Of a stretch of 64,000 nt of DNA, positions 8,855-17,653 are shown piece after piece. The notes beneath the pieces were generated by a model. The model was not told the DNA's origin and ran no database searches. It worked only from the letters and a program-made list of their open reading frames with translations. How positions within the stretch are numbered: position 1 is the stretch's first letter; every line of letters starts with the position of its first letter. The stretch covers positions 3,288 to 67,287 of the forward strand of contig CAXCCG010000004.1 of assembly GCA_963981015.1 (NCBI GenBank). Reading direction: 5' to 3'. The position numbers and the translations under genes are program-made. This stretch comes from Thiopontia sp013349825. GTDB taxonomy: Bacteria; Pseudomonadota; Gammaproteobacteria; GCF-002020875.

Positions 8855-9271
8855 TTATTGTGTGTAGCCCTTGGTCACTCCACCGCCACTGGCGGCCCAG
8901 CTGAGGGGCGAAGCGGCAGTGGGTGTCAGAATATAAGTATCAGCAGCCACTACACCATTGGCTACATCGGGTGTAACGGTGACAATGCCATTACTGGTTG
9001 AGACTGAGTCTACAGCTCCGGTGACCGTTGTCTGGTTGGCGGGTACTCCATAACTTCCACCATCACAATCAGCCAGGTCTCGACGAATCTGATAACACTG
9101 CTCGATCCCGATTTTGAGTGGTTGGGCAGCGAGAACGACCTCAGAGTAGTAGGCGCGTGTGGTGTATTGGGTATAGGAGGGGATTGCGACTGAGGCCAGG
9201 ATTGCAATAATAGCGATGGCTATAATCAGTTCAATGAGTGTGAACCCGCTCTGGTTCTGTGACTGTTCCAT
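8855..9271 (-). CDS. Type IV major-pilin-like protein
   Basis: A 138-residue prepilin. It has the short polar leader, the prepilin peptidase site QSG/FTLIE with Glu at mature position 5, and the hydrophobic helix LIIAIAIIAILASVAIPSY. The C-terminal part has two cysteines (QCYQ and LADCDGG) that could form a pilin-type disulfide. I start at the ATG at 9271 because AAGGAG stands just upstream and the leader has the right length; 18 further in-frame codons upstream are probably not translated. An inner-membrane stored subunit for pili used in adhesion, twitching or DNA uptake. A direct-repeat GTTACA site lies about 150 bases upstream. Confidence 0.85.
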   Translation of the reverse strand: MEQSQNQSGFTLIELIIAIAIIAILASVAIPSYTQYTTRAYYSEVVLAAQPLKIGIEQCYQIRRDLADCDGGSYGVPANQTTVTGAVDSVSTSNGIVTVTPDVANGVVAADTYILTPTAASPLSWAASGGGVTKGYTQ

Positions 9272-9419
9272 GTCGCTCTTCTCCTTAATATTAACTCGAC
9301 TCCAAGTTTCTCCAGGACAGTACAATTTTCTTGAACTCAGAAGAAATTCGCACGGTTAGAAGTACCTTTTATGTGCAGAGATAATAGAGGTGAATTTAGG
9401 GCAAGGGAAGCAGTATTAG

Positions 9420-9435
9420 GTTACAAAATGTTACA
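9420..9435. promoter_or_regulatory. GTTACA direct repeat upstream of the pilin gene
   Basis: The 16-mer GTTACAAAATGTTACA has two GTTACA half-sites ten bases apart. The identical 16-mer occurs at 53655-53670 between pilQ and tsaC. The arrangement is similar to OmpR/RstA-family response-regulator boxes. Function is inferred only. Confidence 0.3.
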
Positions 9436-9453
9436 GGATTATTCAGGGGGCTC

Positions 9454-10434
9454 TTAATGGGTCCGACTCTGTGTGAACTGGGCCAACTCAATCAGTGCAT
9501 CTCGATACGGTGTATCAGGGAGCTTTATTGCAGCAGCAGAGGCCTGGTCTACCGCATGTTGTGCAGCCTTTAAGGTATATTCAATGGCTCCTGTTTTGTG
9601 GATGGTCTGCATAATGGCATCAAACTGGTCACCCCCACCGTTTTCAATCGCATCACGAATGGTCATCCGTTCAGCATCGTCTGCTTTTTCCATCGCATAG
9701 ATCAGAGGTAGTGTAGGTTTACCTTCAGCAAGGTCATCTCCGACATTTTTACCCATCTCGGCGGATGATGCGCTGTAGTCGAGAGCATCATCAACCAGCT
9801 GAAAGGCATTCCCCAAATGTTTCCCGTAGGAGATCAGAGCCTGCTCTGTCGCGTTGTCTTTGGCGGAAACCACTGCACCCAGTTGTGCCCCCGCCTCAAA
9901 TAGCTTGGCGGTTTTGCGATAAATCACCTCATAATACTGTGCTTCCGTGGTGTCGGGTTCATTGCAGTTGAGTAGTTGCAGCACTTCGCCCTCTGCGATT
10001 ACGTTGGTTGTTTCGGCGAGAATATCCATGACGCGCATCTGTTGTACCTCTACCATCATCTGAAATGCGCGTGAATAGAGGAAGTCACCGGTCAATACAG
10101 CGGCCTGGTTACCAAACATAGAGTTTGCGGTCTCCCGACCACGTCTTAGCTCAGAGGTATCGACCACATCATCATGCAGAAGTGTGGCGGTGTGGATAAA
10201 TTCAATGACCGCAGCCAGCTGAATCGCCTCATCTCCCCGTGCTCCACAGGCTCGTGCGGAGAGTATGACAACGATTGGGCGAACCCGTTTGCCACCACCA
10301 CCGATGATGTAGTGTCCGAGTTGATTGATTAAGACAACATCCGACTGGAGTCTTTTCAGGATTAGTGCATCAACAGCTTGTAGATCATCGCTGATGAGGG
10401 ACTGGATAGATGAGAGGGAATCAGGATTTGACAA
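9454..10434 (-). CDS. ispB: Polyprenyl diphosphate synthase (octaprenyl type)
   Basis: A 326-residue trans-prenyltransferase with both aspartate-rich motifs: LLHDDVVD (first) and LVDDALDY (second), followed by GKNVGDDLAEGKPTLP. It makes the ubiquinone side chain from isopentenyl diphosphate. The length and motifs match IspB rather than the short IspA. The start is TTG at 10434 and I see no strong ribosome site before it. Normal gammaproteobacterial neighbours of ispB (rplU-rpmA) are not here. Confidence 0.92.
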   Translation of the reverse strand: MSNPDSLSSIQSLISDDLQAVDALILKRLQSDVVLINQLGHYIIGGGGKRVRPIVVILSARACGARGDEAIQLAAVIEFIHTATLLHDDVVDTSELRRGRETANSMFGNQAAVLTGDFLYSRAFQMMVEVQQMRVMDILAETTNVIAEGEVLQLLNCNEPDTTEAQYYEVIYRKTAKLFEAGAQLGAVVSAKDNATEQALISYGKHLGNAFQLVDDALDYSASSAEMGKNVGDDLAEGKPTLPLIYAMEKADDAERMTIRDAIENGGGDQFDAIMQTIHKTGAIEYTLKAAQHAVDQASAAAIKLPDTPYRDALIELAQFTQSRTH

Positions 10435-10657
10435 GAGTATAGTTTGGAATATGTGATTGTGTAGAAAACGTGCTGATCCTAGATTTTCTCAGTGGATGGG
10501 TCAAGTGTGAGTTGCTTATTAATTTTGAAAGGACGAGCTGAAAAATGTATTGAGATGGAAAAACAAAAATATTGAGCGACGAGTAATGGCCAATTTTGAT
10601 ATGCTAAGATAGAACAACTACTGACCATAATAATAAATTTAATAACGGGGGGTCTTG

Positions 10658-10873
10658 GTGGATATAACTTTAACAGACGCACTGATTGTTGCAGGTAGCG
10701 GTATGGTGGTGATTTGGCTCTTTCTTTGGTACATCAATACCCACCCAAAAGGGTGTTGCGGTATTCGTCGGGCAATCTTGAAAGATGAGGATCTGCCATT
10801 GAACCGGCTGATTGAAGAGGAGAAGGAGAAATCACACGTTGTTACCCCAAATCTTTCCTCTTCACCTTCATAA
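10658..10873 (+). CDS. Small single-span membrane protein, unknown
   Basis: About 71 residues: one hydrophobic helix near the N-terminus (LIVAGSGMVVIWLFLWYI), then HPKGCCGIRRAIL and a charged tail (RLIEEEKEK). GTG at 10658 is preceded by GGGGGG (10647-10652); TTG at 10655 is in the same frame. I recognise no family. The gene is isolated, divergent from ispB and upstream of the candidate small RNA. Confidence 0.55.
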   Translation: MDITLTDALIVAGSGMVVIWLFLWYINTHPKGCCGIRRAILKDEDLPLNRLIEEEKEKSHVVTPNLSSSPS

Positions 10874-10902
10874 AACAAGAGCTTTAATATTCAATAAATC
10901 TA

Positions 10903-10931
10903 TTGACAATGATGGGGCGCATCGCTATAAT
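10903..10931 (+). promoter_or_regulatory. Perfect-consensus sigma-70 promoter
   Basis: TTGACA (10903-10908), a 17-base spacer and TATAAT (10926-10931). Both hexamers and the spacer are exact consensus. It is followed directly by a structured, terminated segment and not by a start codon, which argues for a short RNA gene. Confidence 0.8.
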
Positions 10932-10937
10932 GTGCAG

Positions 10938-11024
10938 CATAGGCCTTCAGAGGGTTTCCTTCGAAAAAGAACCTCCTCCTCCTTCTTTCGTAGGTTCCCC
11001 CACCCTCTGAGGGCCTTCTTTTTT
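10938..11024 (+). ncRNA. Candidate small RNA with a CU-rich loop
   Basis: About 85 nucleotides between a perfect promoter and a T-run. The ends form a continuous 15-bp stem (10941-10955 with 11002-11016, one G-U pair), then TCTTTTTT. Inside is a second hairpin (10969-10974 with 10992-10997) whose 17-base loop begins CCTCCTCCT, complementary to Shine-Dalgarno sequences. It is not 4.5S, 6S or tmRNA by sequence. It could be a free small RNA or a terminated leader of soeA, whose start is 66 bases beyond the T-run. Confidence 0.6.
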
Positions 11025-11089
11025 ATGGTCACAGACCTTTTACACTTTCCTGCATCTCATTCTCTGGATTTAGCGTATCCTCATCTTCC

Positions 11090-13996
11090 ATGAATGAGAA
11101 CAGATCCCGAACGGAGACCAAAAATACAACCTGTTACATGTGTGCCTGTCGTTGTGGTATTCGGGTCACGTTGCAGGATGGTGAGGTCCGGTTTATTCAG
11201 GGTAATCCCGACCATCCACTGAACAAAGGGGTGATCTGTGCCAAGGGTGCCTCAGGCATCATGAAACAGTACTCACCAGCACGCCTGACTAAACCACTGT
11301 TACGTAAAGAGGGTTCAGAGCGTGGGGCGGGTGAGTTTGAACCGGTCTCGTGGGAGAAGGCGTTTGAGATGATGGCGCAGCGTTTGGGCAAAATTCGCTC
11401 GACCGACCCCAAGAAGTTTGCACTTTTCACCGGACGTGATCAGATGCAGGCTCTGACAGGTCTTTTTGCCAAGCAGTATGGCACCCCCAACTATGCCGCA
11501 CATGGTGGCTTTTGCTCTGTCAACATGGCAGCAGGGATGATCTACACCATTGGTGGATCATTCTGGGAGTTTGGTGGCCCCGATCTGGAGCGCTCCAAGC
11601 TCTTTATCATGATTGGCACCGCAGAGGATCACCACTCCAATCCGATGAAGATGGCGCTCTCCAAATTCAAGCGTGACGGTGGGCGGTTTATCTCGATTAA
11701 CCCAGTACGTAGCGGATACTCGGCAATCGCAGATGAGTGGGTGCCGATTAAACCGGGTACAGATGGTGCCCTGCTGTTGGCACTCACCAATGAGATTATC
11801 AATAGAGGGCTGTTTGATCGCGACTACCTGATCGACTACACCAATGCACCGGAGTTGGTGAATCAGGATGAAGAGAGCAATGAATTCGGTCTCTTTATCC
11901 GTGACAGGTCAAACGAAGTTGAAGAGGGTTGTTTTGATCCACAGAATAAATTCTGGTGGGATAGCAAGAGTGAGCAGATTGTTGCCAACCGTACCGAGGG
12001 GGCTGACCCTTACCTGCTGGGAACCTACACGCTTGAGGATGGAACGGCCGTAAAGACGGCCTTTCAGTTGCTGGTAGATCGGCTCAAAGAGTACACCCCG
12101 GAGTGGGCGGAGAAGATCACTGGAATTCCGGCAGAGACCATTAAACGTCTGGCACATGAGATGGGTGTTACAGCGCGAGATCAAAAGATAGAACTTCCCA
12201 TCGCCTGGACTGATGTCTGGGGCAAAGAGCATGAGACGGTAACCGGTAATCCGGTCTCGTTTCATGCGATGCGTGGTCTGGCAGCTCACTCTAATGGATT
12301 TCATGCAATACGTGCGCTGTCGATTTTGATGACCCTGTTGGGGACCATCGACCGGCCGGGTGGTTTTCGTCACAAGGCTCCATTTCCACGCCCTGTTCCT
12401 CCTTGTGCCAAGACCCCGAAAGGGCCGGAGGGTGTGCAGCCCGATACGCCGTTAAACGGGATGGCGCTGGGTTGGCCAGCCGACCCGGAAGATCTCTTTG
12501 TGGATGAAGATAATGAGCCGGTCCGTCTTGATAAAGGGTTCTCGTGGGAGCATCCACTCTCCGTGCATGGGTTGATGCATAATGCGATCACCAATGCCTG
12601 GCGGGGCGATCCATACAAGATTGATACTTTGTTGATCTTTATGGCAAATATGGCATGGAATTCCTCCATGAACACCGCTGAAGTGCGCAAAATGCTCAAC
12701 GATAAAGAGGAGAATGGAGAGTATAAGATTCCATTCCTGATTGTCTGTGATGCCTTCCAGTCGGAAATGACCGCCTTTGCCGATCTGGTGTTGCCAGATA
12801 CCACCTATCTGGAACGGCATGATGTGATGTCAATGCTGGATCGCCCGATCTCTGAGTTTGATGGTCCGGTGGATTCGGTGCGTATTCCAGTACTGCCTCC
12901 AACCGGTGAGTGCAAACCGTTTCAGGAGGTACTGATCGAGTTGGGCAGTCGTTTGGGGCTACCCGCCTTTGTCAATGAGCAGGGCGAGCGTAAATATCGT
13001 GACTACCCCGATTTTGTGGTCAACTATGAGACAGAGCCTGGCTCTGGTATCGGTTTTCTCTCTGGATGGCGAGGTAAGGGGGGGGAGAAGTTTATGCAAG
13101 GTGATCCCAACCCGAACCAGTGGGAGATGTATGCGCAGAATAATTGTGTCTACCACCATGAGTTGCCCAAATCCTACCAATATATGCGTAATTGGAACCA
13201 GGGCTATCTGGAGTGGTCGCGGCACCATCGGTTGACGCGTTATGTAGAGCCGATCAATATCCATATCTACTCCGAGGTTTTGCAGAAATTCCGCCTTGCA
13301 GCACAAGGTAAACGTCCGGGCAAACAGCCACCACAACGGCTGCGTAAACGGGTGGAGGAGTACTTTGATCCACTGCCGTTCTACCATGAGCCGCTAGAGG
13401 CGGCGCGTACAGATCGTCACAAATACCCGCTGAGTGCAATTACTCAGCGACCCATGGCGATGTACCATTCATGGGATTCACAAAATGCATGGTTACGACA
13501 GATCCATGCCCACAACCACCTCTATCTCCACCCCAGCGTTGGGGTAACCAACGGTTTTGAAGACGGTGACTGGATCTGGGTGGAGTCAATGCATGGCAAA
13601 GTGCGTTGCATGTGCCGCTTCAGTGAGGCGGTTGAGCCGGGTACAGTGTGGACCTGGAATGCCATTGGCAAGGCCTCCGGTAGTTGGAATCTGGATCCCA
13701 ATGCCAATGAGTCCAAGAAGGGTTTCCTGTTAAACCATCTGATTGCTGAGGAGTTACCGGTAAAAGCGGGTGAGACACCACTCTCCAATTCAGACCCTGT
13801 TACCGGTCAGGCGGGTTGGTATGATGTGCGAGTACGTGTCTACAAGGCAGAAGATCAAGAGCCAGGGATCACCTCGCCGCAGTTTGATGCCGTCAAGCCA
13901 GCGCCTGGAATGGTGAAACGGGCAGGTAAATGGCTTGCCTTCAGAGGGGGCAGTGGCCTGTTTAAAAAGTTACTGCCAGAGGGAGATCATTCATGA
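11090..13996 (+). CDS. soeA: Sulfite-oxidising molybdoenzyme catalytic subunit SoeA
   Basis: A 968-residue DMSO-reductase-superfamily molybdopterin enzyme. The N-terminal CxxCxxxC (C15, C18, C22 in TCYMCACRC) and C50 (VICAKG) hold a 4Fe-4S cluster; the Mo-bis-MGD domains follow, with the dinucleotide-binding domain at about 800-930. No twin-arginine signal precedes it, so it is cytoplasmic. A cytoplasmic catalytic subunit followed by a four-cluster ferredoxin subunit and a DmsC/NrfD anchor is the arrangement of SoeABC, which oxidises sulfite to sulfate with electrons passed to quinone in purple and colourless sulfur bacteria. A polysulfide or thiosulfate reductase relative cannot be excluded from sequence alone, but those usually carry a Tat signal. 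Confidence 0.85.
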   Translation: MNENRSRTETKNTTCYMCACRCGIRVTLQDGEVRFIQGNPDHPLNKGVICAKGASGIMKQYSPARLTKPLLRKEGSERGAGEFEPVSWEKAFEMMAQRLGKIRSTDPKKFALFTGRDQMQALTGLFAKQYGTPNYAAHGGFCSVNMAAGMIYTIGGSFWEFGGPDLERSKLFIMIGTAEDHHSNPMKMALSKFKRDGGRFISINPVRSGYSAIADEWVPIKPGTDGALLLALTNEIINRGLFDRDYLIDYTNAPELVNQDEESNEFGLFIRDRSNEVEEGCFDPQNKFWWDSKSEQIVANRTEGADPYLLGTYTLEDGTAVKTAFQLLVDRLKEYTPEWAEKITGIPAETIKRLAHEMGVTARDQKIELPIAWTDVWGKEHETVTGNPVSFHAMRGLAAHSNGFHAIRALSILMTLLGTIDRPGGFRHKAPFPRPVPPCAKTPKGPEGVQPDTPLNGMALGWPADPEDLFVDEDNEPVRLDKGFSWEHPLSVHGLMHNAITNAWRGDPYKIDTLLIFMANMAWNSSMNTAEVRKMLNDKEENGEYKIPFLIVCDAFQSEMTAFADLVLPDTTYLERHDVMSMLDRPISEFDGPVDSVRIPVLPPTGECKPFQEVLIELGSRLGLPAFVNEQGERKYRDYPDFVVNYETEPGSGIGFLSGWRGKGGEKFMQGDPNPNQWEMYAQNNCVYHHELPKSYQYMRNWNQGYLEWSRHHRLTRYVEPINIHIYSEVLQKFRLAAQGKRPGKQPPQRLRKRVEEYFDPLPFYHEPLEAARTDRHKYPLSAITQRPMAMYHSWDSQNAWLRQIHAHNHLYLHPSVGVTNGFEDGDWIWVESMHGKVRCMCRFSEAVEPGTVWTWNAIGKASGSWNLDPNANESKKGFLLNHLIAEELPVKAGETPLSNSDPVTGQAGWYDVRVRVYKAEDQEPGITSPQFDAVKPAPGMVKRAGKWLAFRGGSGLFKKLLPEGDHS

Positions 13997-14721
13997 CACA
14001 GCTAGCGCTGGTTATTGATCTCAATGTCTGTGTCGGCTGTAGTGGCTGTGTCACCAGCTGTAAGGAGTGGAATACCTCGGGTGAAGCGGGTCCGATGCCG
14101 GACCAAAACCCCTACCGGGCAGAACCCACAGGCACCTTCTTTAATCGGGTGCAGACCTATGAGATTGGCACCTTTCCCAATACCGAAACCCTGCACTTTC
14201 CCAAATCTTGTATGCACTGTGCAGAACCTCCCTGTGTACCGGTCTGCCCGACTGGAGCCAGCTATAAACGTGAAGAAGATGGTATCGTGCTGGTCGACTA
14301 CGACAAGTGTATTGGCTGTAAATACTGCTCCTGGGCCTGCCCTTACGGTGCACGGGAATTTGATGAGCAGTCAAAGGTGATGAAGAAATGTACACTCTGC
14401 GTAGACCGCATTTATGACATGTCACTGCCAGAGTCAGAGCGTCAGCCTGCCTGCGTCATCTCTTGCCCTACCAGTGCTCGTCTGTTTGGAGATGTGGAAG
14501 ACCCTGATTCCGAGGTCTCGGTGAAAATTCGTGAAGAGGGCGGCTATCCGTTGATGGCAGAGTGGGGTGCGCAACCCTCCAACCACTATCTGCCACGTCG
14601 CAAGGTTCATATCCGGGTGCGTGCGGATGAACTGGTACGCGCCGATAACCCGCTGAAGAAAGAGAACTTCAGCAAGCTATCCAAAGATGAGCAATCTTTG
14701 GATGATGTAATGAGCTGGTAA
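13993..14721 (+). CDS. soeB: Iron-sulfur subunit SoeB
   Basis: 242 residues with four ferredoxin-type cysteine groups: CVGCSGCVTSC, CMHCAEPPCVPVCP, CIGCKYCSWACP and CTLCVDRI with a later CVISCP. These should hold four 4Fe-4S clusters that carry electrons from SoeA to the membrane subunit. The ATG overlaps the soeA stop by four bases (ATGA), so the two are translationally coupled. No signal peptide is present, consistent with a cytoplasmic enzyme. Confidence 0.88.
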   Translation: MTQLALVIDLNVCVGCSGCVTSCKEWNTSGEAGPMPDQNPYRAEPTGTFFNRVQTYEIGTFPNTETLHFPKSCMHCAEPPCVPVCPTGASYKREEDGIVLVDYDKCIGCKYCSWACPYGAREFDEQSKVMKKCTLCVDRIYDMSLPESERQPACVISCPTSARLFGDVEDPDSEVSVKIREEGGYPLMAEWGAQPSNHYLPRRKVHIRVRADELVRADNPLKKENFSKLSKDEQSLDDVMSW

Positions 14722-14748
14722 CGGTCCTACTTTTCTGGAACTACAAAT

Positions 14749-15732
14749 ATGCATCCTGCCTTTTCAGTCATCTTTCTCACTACCTTGATCGGCCTGGGTC
14801 AGGGGCTCTTTCTCGCCATCTATACCGCACAGGTCTACTCTGTAGTTGAGTTGATCCCGATGACACAGGGAGATGACCGTATTGTCTACGGGGTTGGGAG
14901 TATTATTGCATTGGCAGTATTGGGGCTGGGGTTGGTGGCCTCCTTTTTCCATCTGGGCCATCCCGAACGTGCATGGCGTTCCGTTACTCAGTGGCGTACC
15001 TCCTGGTTATCGCGCGAGGTGATTGCGCTACCACTATTTATGGGCAGTGTGTTTCTCTACGGACTGTTCCACTTTATGGGGTGGAACCCTCTGTTGATGA
15101 CCATAGGAGAGGGTTTTCCTATAGATTTAACCTTGGTGATGGGGGCGCTTGCAACCGTGATGGCCTTTATCCTCTTCCTTTGTACCGCAATGATCTATGC
15201 CTCAATTCGCTTTCTGCAGGAGTGGTCCTCACCGCTAACGGTGTTGAATTTTATCCTCTTGGGTGGTGCCTCCGGTTTTACCCTGGCCACACTGTTTGTC
15301 TTTTATGCAGCACCGGAGTTGGTAGGGTTTATCGGTGGCTGGGCGATTGTGTTGACGATTACAGCACTGTTGAGCCGAATGGCATCGCTGGTCCGTAACC
15401 GGCTTTTGCGCCCTAAATCGACTCCACAGAGCGCCATTGGCGTGCGCCACTCAACGATTCGTCAGATTGCACAGGGGGCAATGGGGGGCTCATTCAATAC
15501 CCGTGAATACTTCCACGGACAACCGCAACGGGTGGTTAAGATGGTGAAGTGGAGCTTTCTGCTGTTTGTCTTTCCGCTGCCGATTTTACTGTTAGCACTG
15601 GGGATCATTGTTCAGGTTGAGACGCTGTTAATTGCAGCAGTGGTTGTACAGTATTTGGGGTTGATGGCGGAGCGCTGGTATTTCTTTGCCGAGGCGAACC
15701 ATCCGCAGAATATCTACTATCAGGCCGCTTAG
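14749..15732 (+). CDS. soeC: Membrane anchor subunit SoeC (DmsC/NrfD type)
   Basis: 327 residues, about eight hydrophobic helices, DmsC-like: an N-terminal HPAFSVIFLTTLIGLGQGLF, FFHLGHPERAWR after the third helix, and a conserved C-terminal AERWYFFAEANHPQNIYY. It anchors SoeAB to the inner membrane and passes electrons to the quinone pool. It starts 27 bases after soeB. Its stop overlaps by a few bases the stop of the convergent Crp/Fnr gene. Confidence 0.87.
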   Translation: MHPAFSVIFLTTLIGLGQGLFLAIYTAQVYSVVELIPMTQGDDRIVYGVGSIIALAVLGLGLVASFFHLGHPERAWRSVTQWRTSWLSREVIALPLFMGSVFLYGLFHFMGWNPLLMTIGEGFPIDLTLVMGALATVMAFILFLCTAMIYASIRFLQEWSSPLTVLNFILLGGASGFTLATLFVFYAAPELVGFIGGWAIVLTITALLSRMASLVRNRLLRPKSTPQSAIGVRHSTIRQIAQGAMGGSFNTREYFHGQPQRVVKMVKWSFLLFVFPLPILLLALGIIVQVETLLIAAVVVQYLGLMAERWYFFAEANHPQNIYYQAA

Positions 15733-16454
15733 AGTACAGAGTCCCGCAGTTTTTTCAGATTGGTGATCTGAATTTCGCTTCCTTTTACGCTAATCATATT
15801 CTCAGCCTTCATCTTTCCGAGAATACGTGAAAAGGTCTCGCGCTGAATGGATAAAAGAGAGGCGATGGTTGCCTTTGATGTGGGTAACTTCAGACTACAG
15901 CCTTCACCGTTTTTACACGTTTGAGTGTTTGAATCACACTGATATTTATCGCGACACTCAATTTGAGAGAAGATGTAATGGGTTAAGCGGTAGCGGGCAT
16001 CGACCAGTGTAAGGTGACCAATCTCCTCCATCTGTTGCTGGATCTTTTGACTCAGATTACGAATCAGTGGCAGGGCATACTCAGGCTGTTGTTGCAAAAC
16101 CTGCAGGTATGTTTGGCAATTAAACTCAAATAGCTCACCACCTTCCAGCATCTCTCCATTACAGCAATGTTCAGCCTGTTGCAGAAATACCTGAATTTCG
16201 GCCAGCGCAGAGCCGGGCCGAATAACATTGAGAGTCTTCTCATGCCCATCCGGTGAGGTGAGGAACTGCTTGGCACAACCGCTACGGACAACATAGAAGT
16301 GAGTGGCAGGATCACCTTTATTAAAGAGTGGACTACATGATTTTTTGTAGATAATTTTCGATTTCAGGAAAATTTGGTCGAGCACCGTCTCATTAAACGT
16401 TGAAAACAGTTTCGAACGTCGAACCTCATTCTTGTAGATAGGTGACAGTGTCAT
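15729..16454 (-). CDS. Crp/Fnr family transcription regulator with a four-cysteine insert
   Basis: About 241 residues: cyclic-nucleotide-binding-like beta-roll, dimer helix and C-terminal HTH (ATIASLLSIQRETFSRILGKM). The N-terminal FNR iron-sulfur cysteines are absent. Instead four cysteines with CX5CX6CX5C spacing (codons at 15897-15956) lie between the dimer helix and the HTH. The ATG at 16454 is chosen; TTG at 16478 is possible and neither has a clear ribosome site. Convergent with soeC and possibly linked to sulfur or nitrogen-oxide metabolism, but no target site is identified. Confidence 0.8.
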   Translation of the reverse strand: MTLSPIYKNEVRRSKLFSTFNETVLDQIFLKSKIIYKKSCSPLFNKGDPATHFYVVRSGCAKQFLTSPDGHEKTLNVIRPGSALAEIQVFLQQAEHCCNGEMLEGGELFEFNCQTYLQVLQQQPEYALPLIRNLSQKIQQQMEEIGHLTLVDARYRLTHYIFSQIECRDKYQCDSNTQTCKNGEGCSLKLPTSKATIASLLSIQRETFSRILGKMKAENMISVKGSEIQITNLKKLRDSVL

Positions 16455-16675
16455 ACGATGGCTAATTGATTCATCCAAATAGGCGGTACATTATCAGAGG
16501 GATTGCCCGCCTGTGCAATACATTGCCAAGTTTATAAATTGATATTTATCTGTTTTTGGCCAAGAGAGCTACTGTAACAGTTTGTGCTCTGGGTATCTAA
16601 CCATCTTCTTGGAGTGGCAGTAATTGTACAGAAGCCTGTTGTTGACTGTCATCAGCTGCGGTACATTGAGCAGTT

Positions 16676-17557
16676 ATGGAACCAATCTCTAAATCCCACC
16701 TTGAGGAGCAGTTGCTGATGCTATTGAAGCAGGGGCAGCAGTTTTTGCGCTTCTTCAGCCACAAGCTGGTCAAGGATCGTATTCCATTAAATGCAGGGTC
16801 ACTCTCTTACATCACTCTGCTCTCACTGGTACCCCTGTTGGGAGTGATGGTTGCTGTCTTCTCAGCCTTTCCAGCCTTTGAACAGGTTTCAGGTCAACTG
16901 GAAGCTTTTGTTTTCCGTAATTTTGTCCCCGCTGCCGGAGAGCAGATTCAGCAGTCCCTACAAGCATTTGTTGCCAACACCAAGCAGATGACGGCATTTG
17001 GGATTCTGTTTCTGGTGGTTGTGGCGATGTTGTTGATGTCAGCGGTTGATCGAACCATTGACGAAATTTGGGAAAACCCTCACCGTCGCAGATGGACCAC
17101 CGCCTTTATGCTCTACTGGTCAGTTTTGACCCTGGGGCCTCTGTTGATTGGTGGCGGGTTGGCAGTCTCCTCTTTTTTGCTGAGCGCTGCGGAGGGGGGA
17201 GTGATGGCCGGGTGGGGGCTGAAAGGGGCACTGCTCAAAGTGCTCCCCTATCTGACCTCAATATTGGCCTTTATGATGATTTATACACTGGTGCCTGGAA
17301 AACCGGTCCGTTTTATCCATGCACTGACCGGGGCGTTGGTAGCTTCCGTTCTGTTTGAGCTGAGTAAACAGGTTTTTGCTATTTACATCACCCACTTCTC
17401 CGCGTATGAAGCCCTCTATGGCGCATTGGCAGCAGTGCCAATCCTTTTTATCTGGGTCTATCTCTCCTGGGTTGTGGTGCTGCTGGGGGCAGAGTTTACC
17501 TACTGTCTGGGACACTTTCAGCCTGAAAAATCGGTGGATTTAAAAGTATCTGGATGA
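16676..17557 (+). CDS. yihY: YihY/BrkB family inner-membrane protein
   Basis: 293 residues with about six membrane helices and family motifs: DRIPLNAGSLSYITLLSLVP at the first helix, SAVDRTIDEIWE after the third and YEALYGALAAVPILFIWVYLSW near the C-terminus. The family was once thought to be RNase BN; its true role is unknown and a transporter is possible. The ATG at 16676 begins a short cytoplasmic segment. Confidence 0.88.
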   Translation: MEPISKSHLEEQLLMLLKQGQQFLRFFSHKLVKDRIPLNAGSLSYITLLSLVPLLGVMVAVFSAFPAFEQVSGQLEAFVFRNFVPAAGEQIQQSLQAFVANTKQMTAFGILFLVVVAMLLMSAVDRTIDEIWENPHRRRWTTAFMLYWSVLTLGPLLIGGGLAVSSFLLSAAEGGVMAGWGLKGALLKVLPYLTSILAFMMIYTLVPGKPVRFIHALTGALVASVLFELSKQVFAIYITHFSAYEALYGALAAVPILFIWVYLSWVVVLLGAEFTYCLGHFQPEKSVDLKVSG

Positions 17558-17613
17558 GTTCGTTATAAAATACGTATTTGTGCGTATTTAACTAATCTTG
17601 GAAGCGGCTACTA

Positions 17614-17636
17614 TTGGTAATAAGAATTATTTCCAA
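17614..17636. promoter_or_regulatory. Fur-box-like palindrome
   Basis: TTGGTAATAA, GAA, TTATTTCCAA: 9 of 10 positions pair across the centre. The inner 19 bases match the E. coli Fur consensus at 13 of 19 by hand. It lies 18 bases before the start of the small membrane protein at 17654. Confidence 0.4.
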
Positions 17637-17653
17637 TCGTGATGGAGTTCAAG

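Noticed and set aside
9435..9453. Another MITE right end (ATTCAGGGGGCTCTTAA)
   Set aside because: Only partial match to the right end and no target duplication or partner end.
10938..11024. Signal recognition particle RNA, 6S RNA or Moco riboswitch
   Set aside because: Lacks the SRP GGAAGGAAGC tetraloop region and is too short for 6S or Moco RNA; sequence does not match.
11090..13996. Periplasmic DMSO or thiosulfate reductase
   Set aside because: No twin-arginine signal; operon make-up matches SoeABC.
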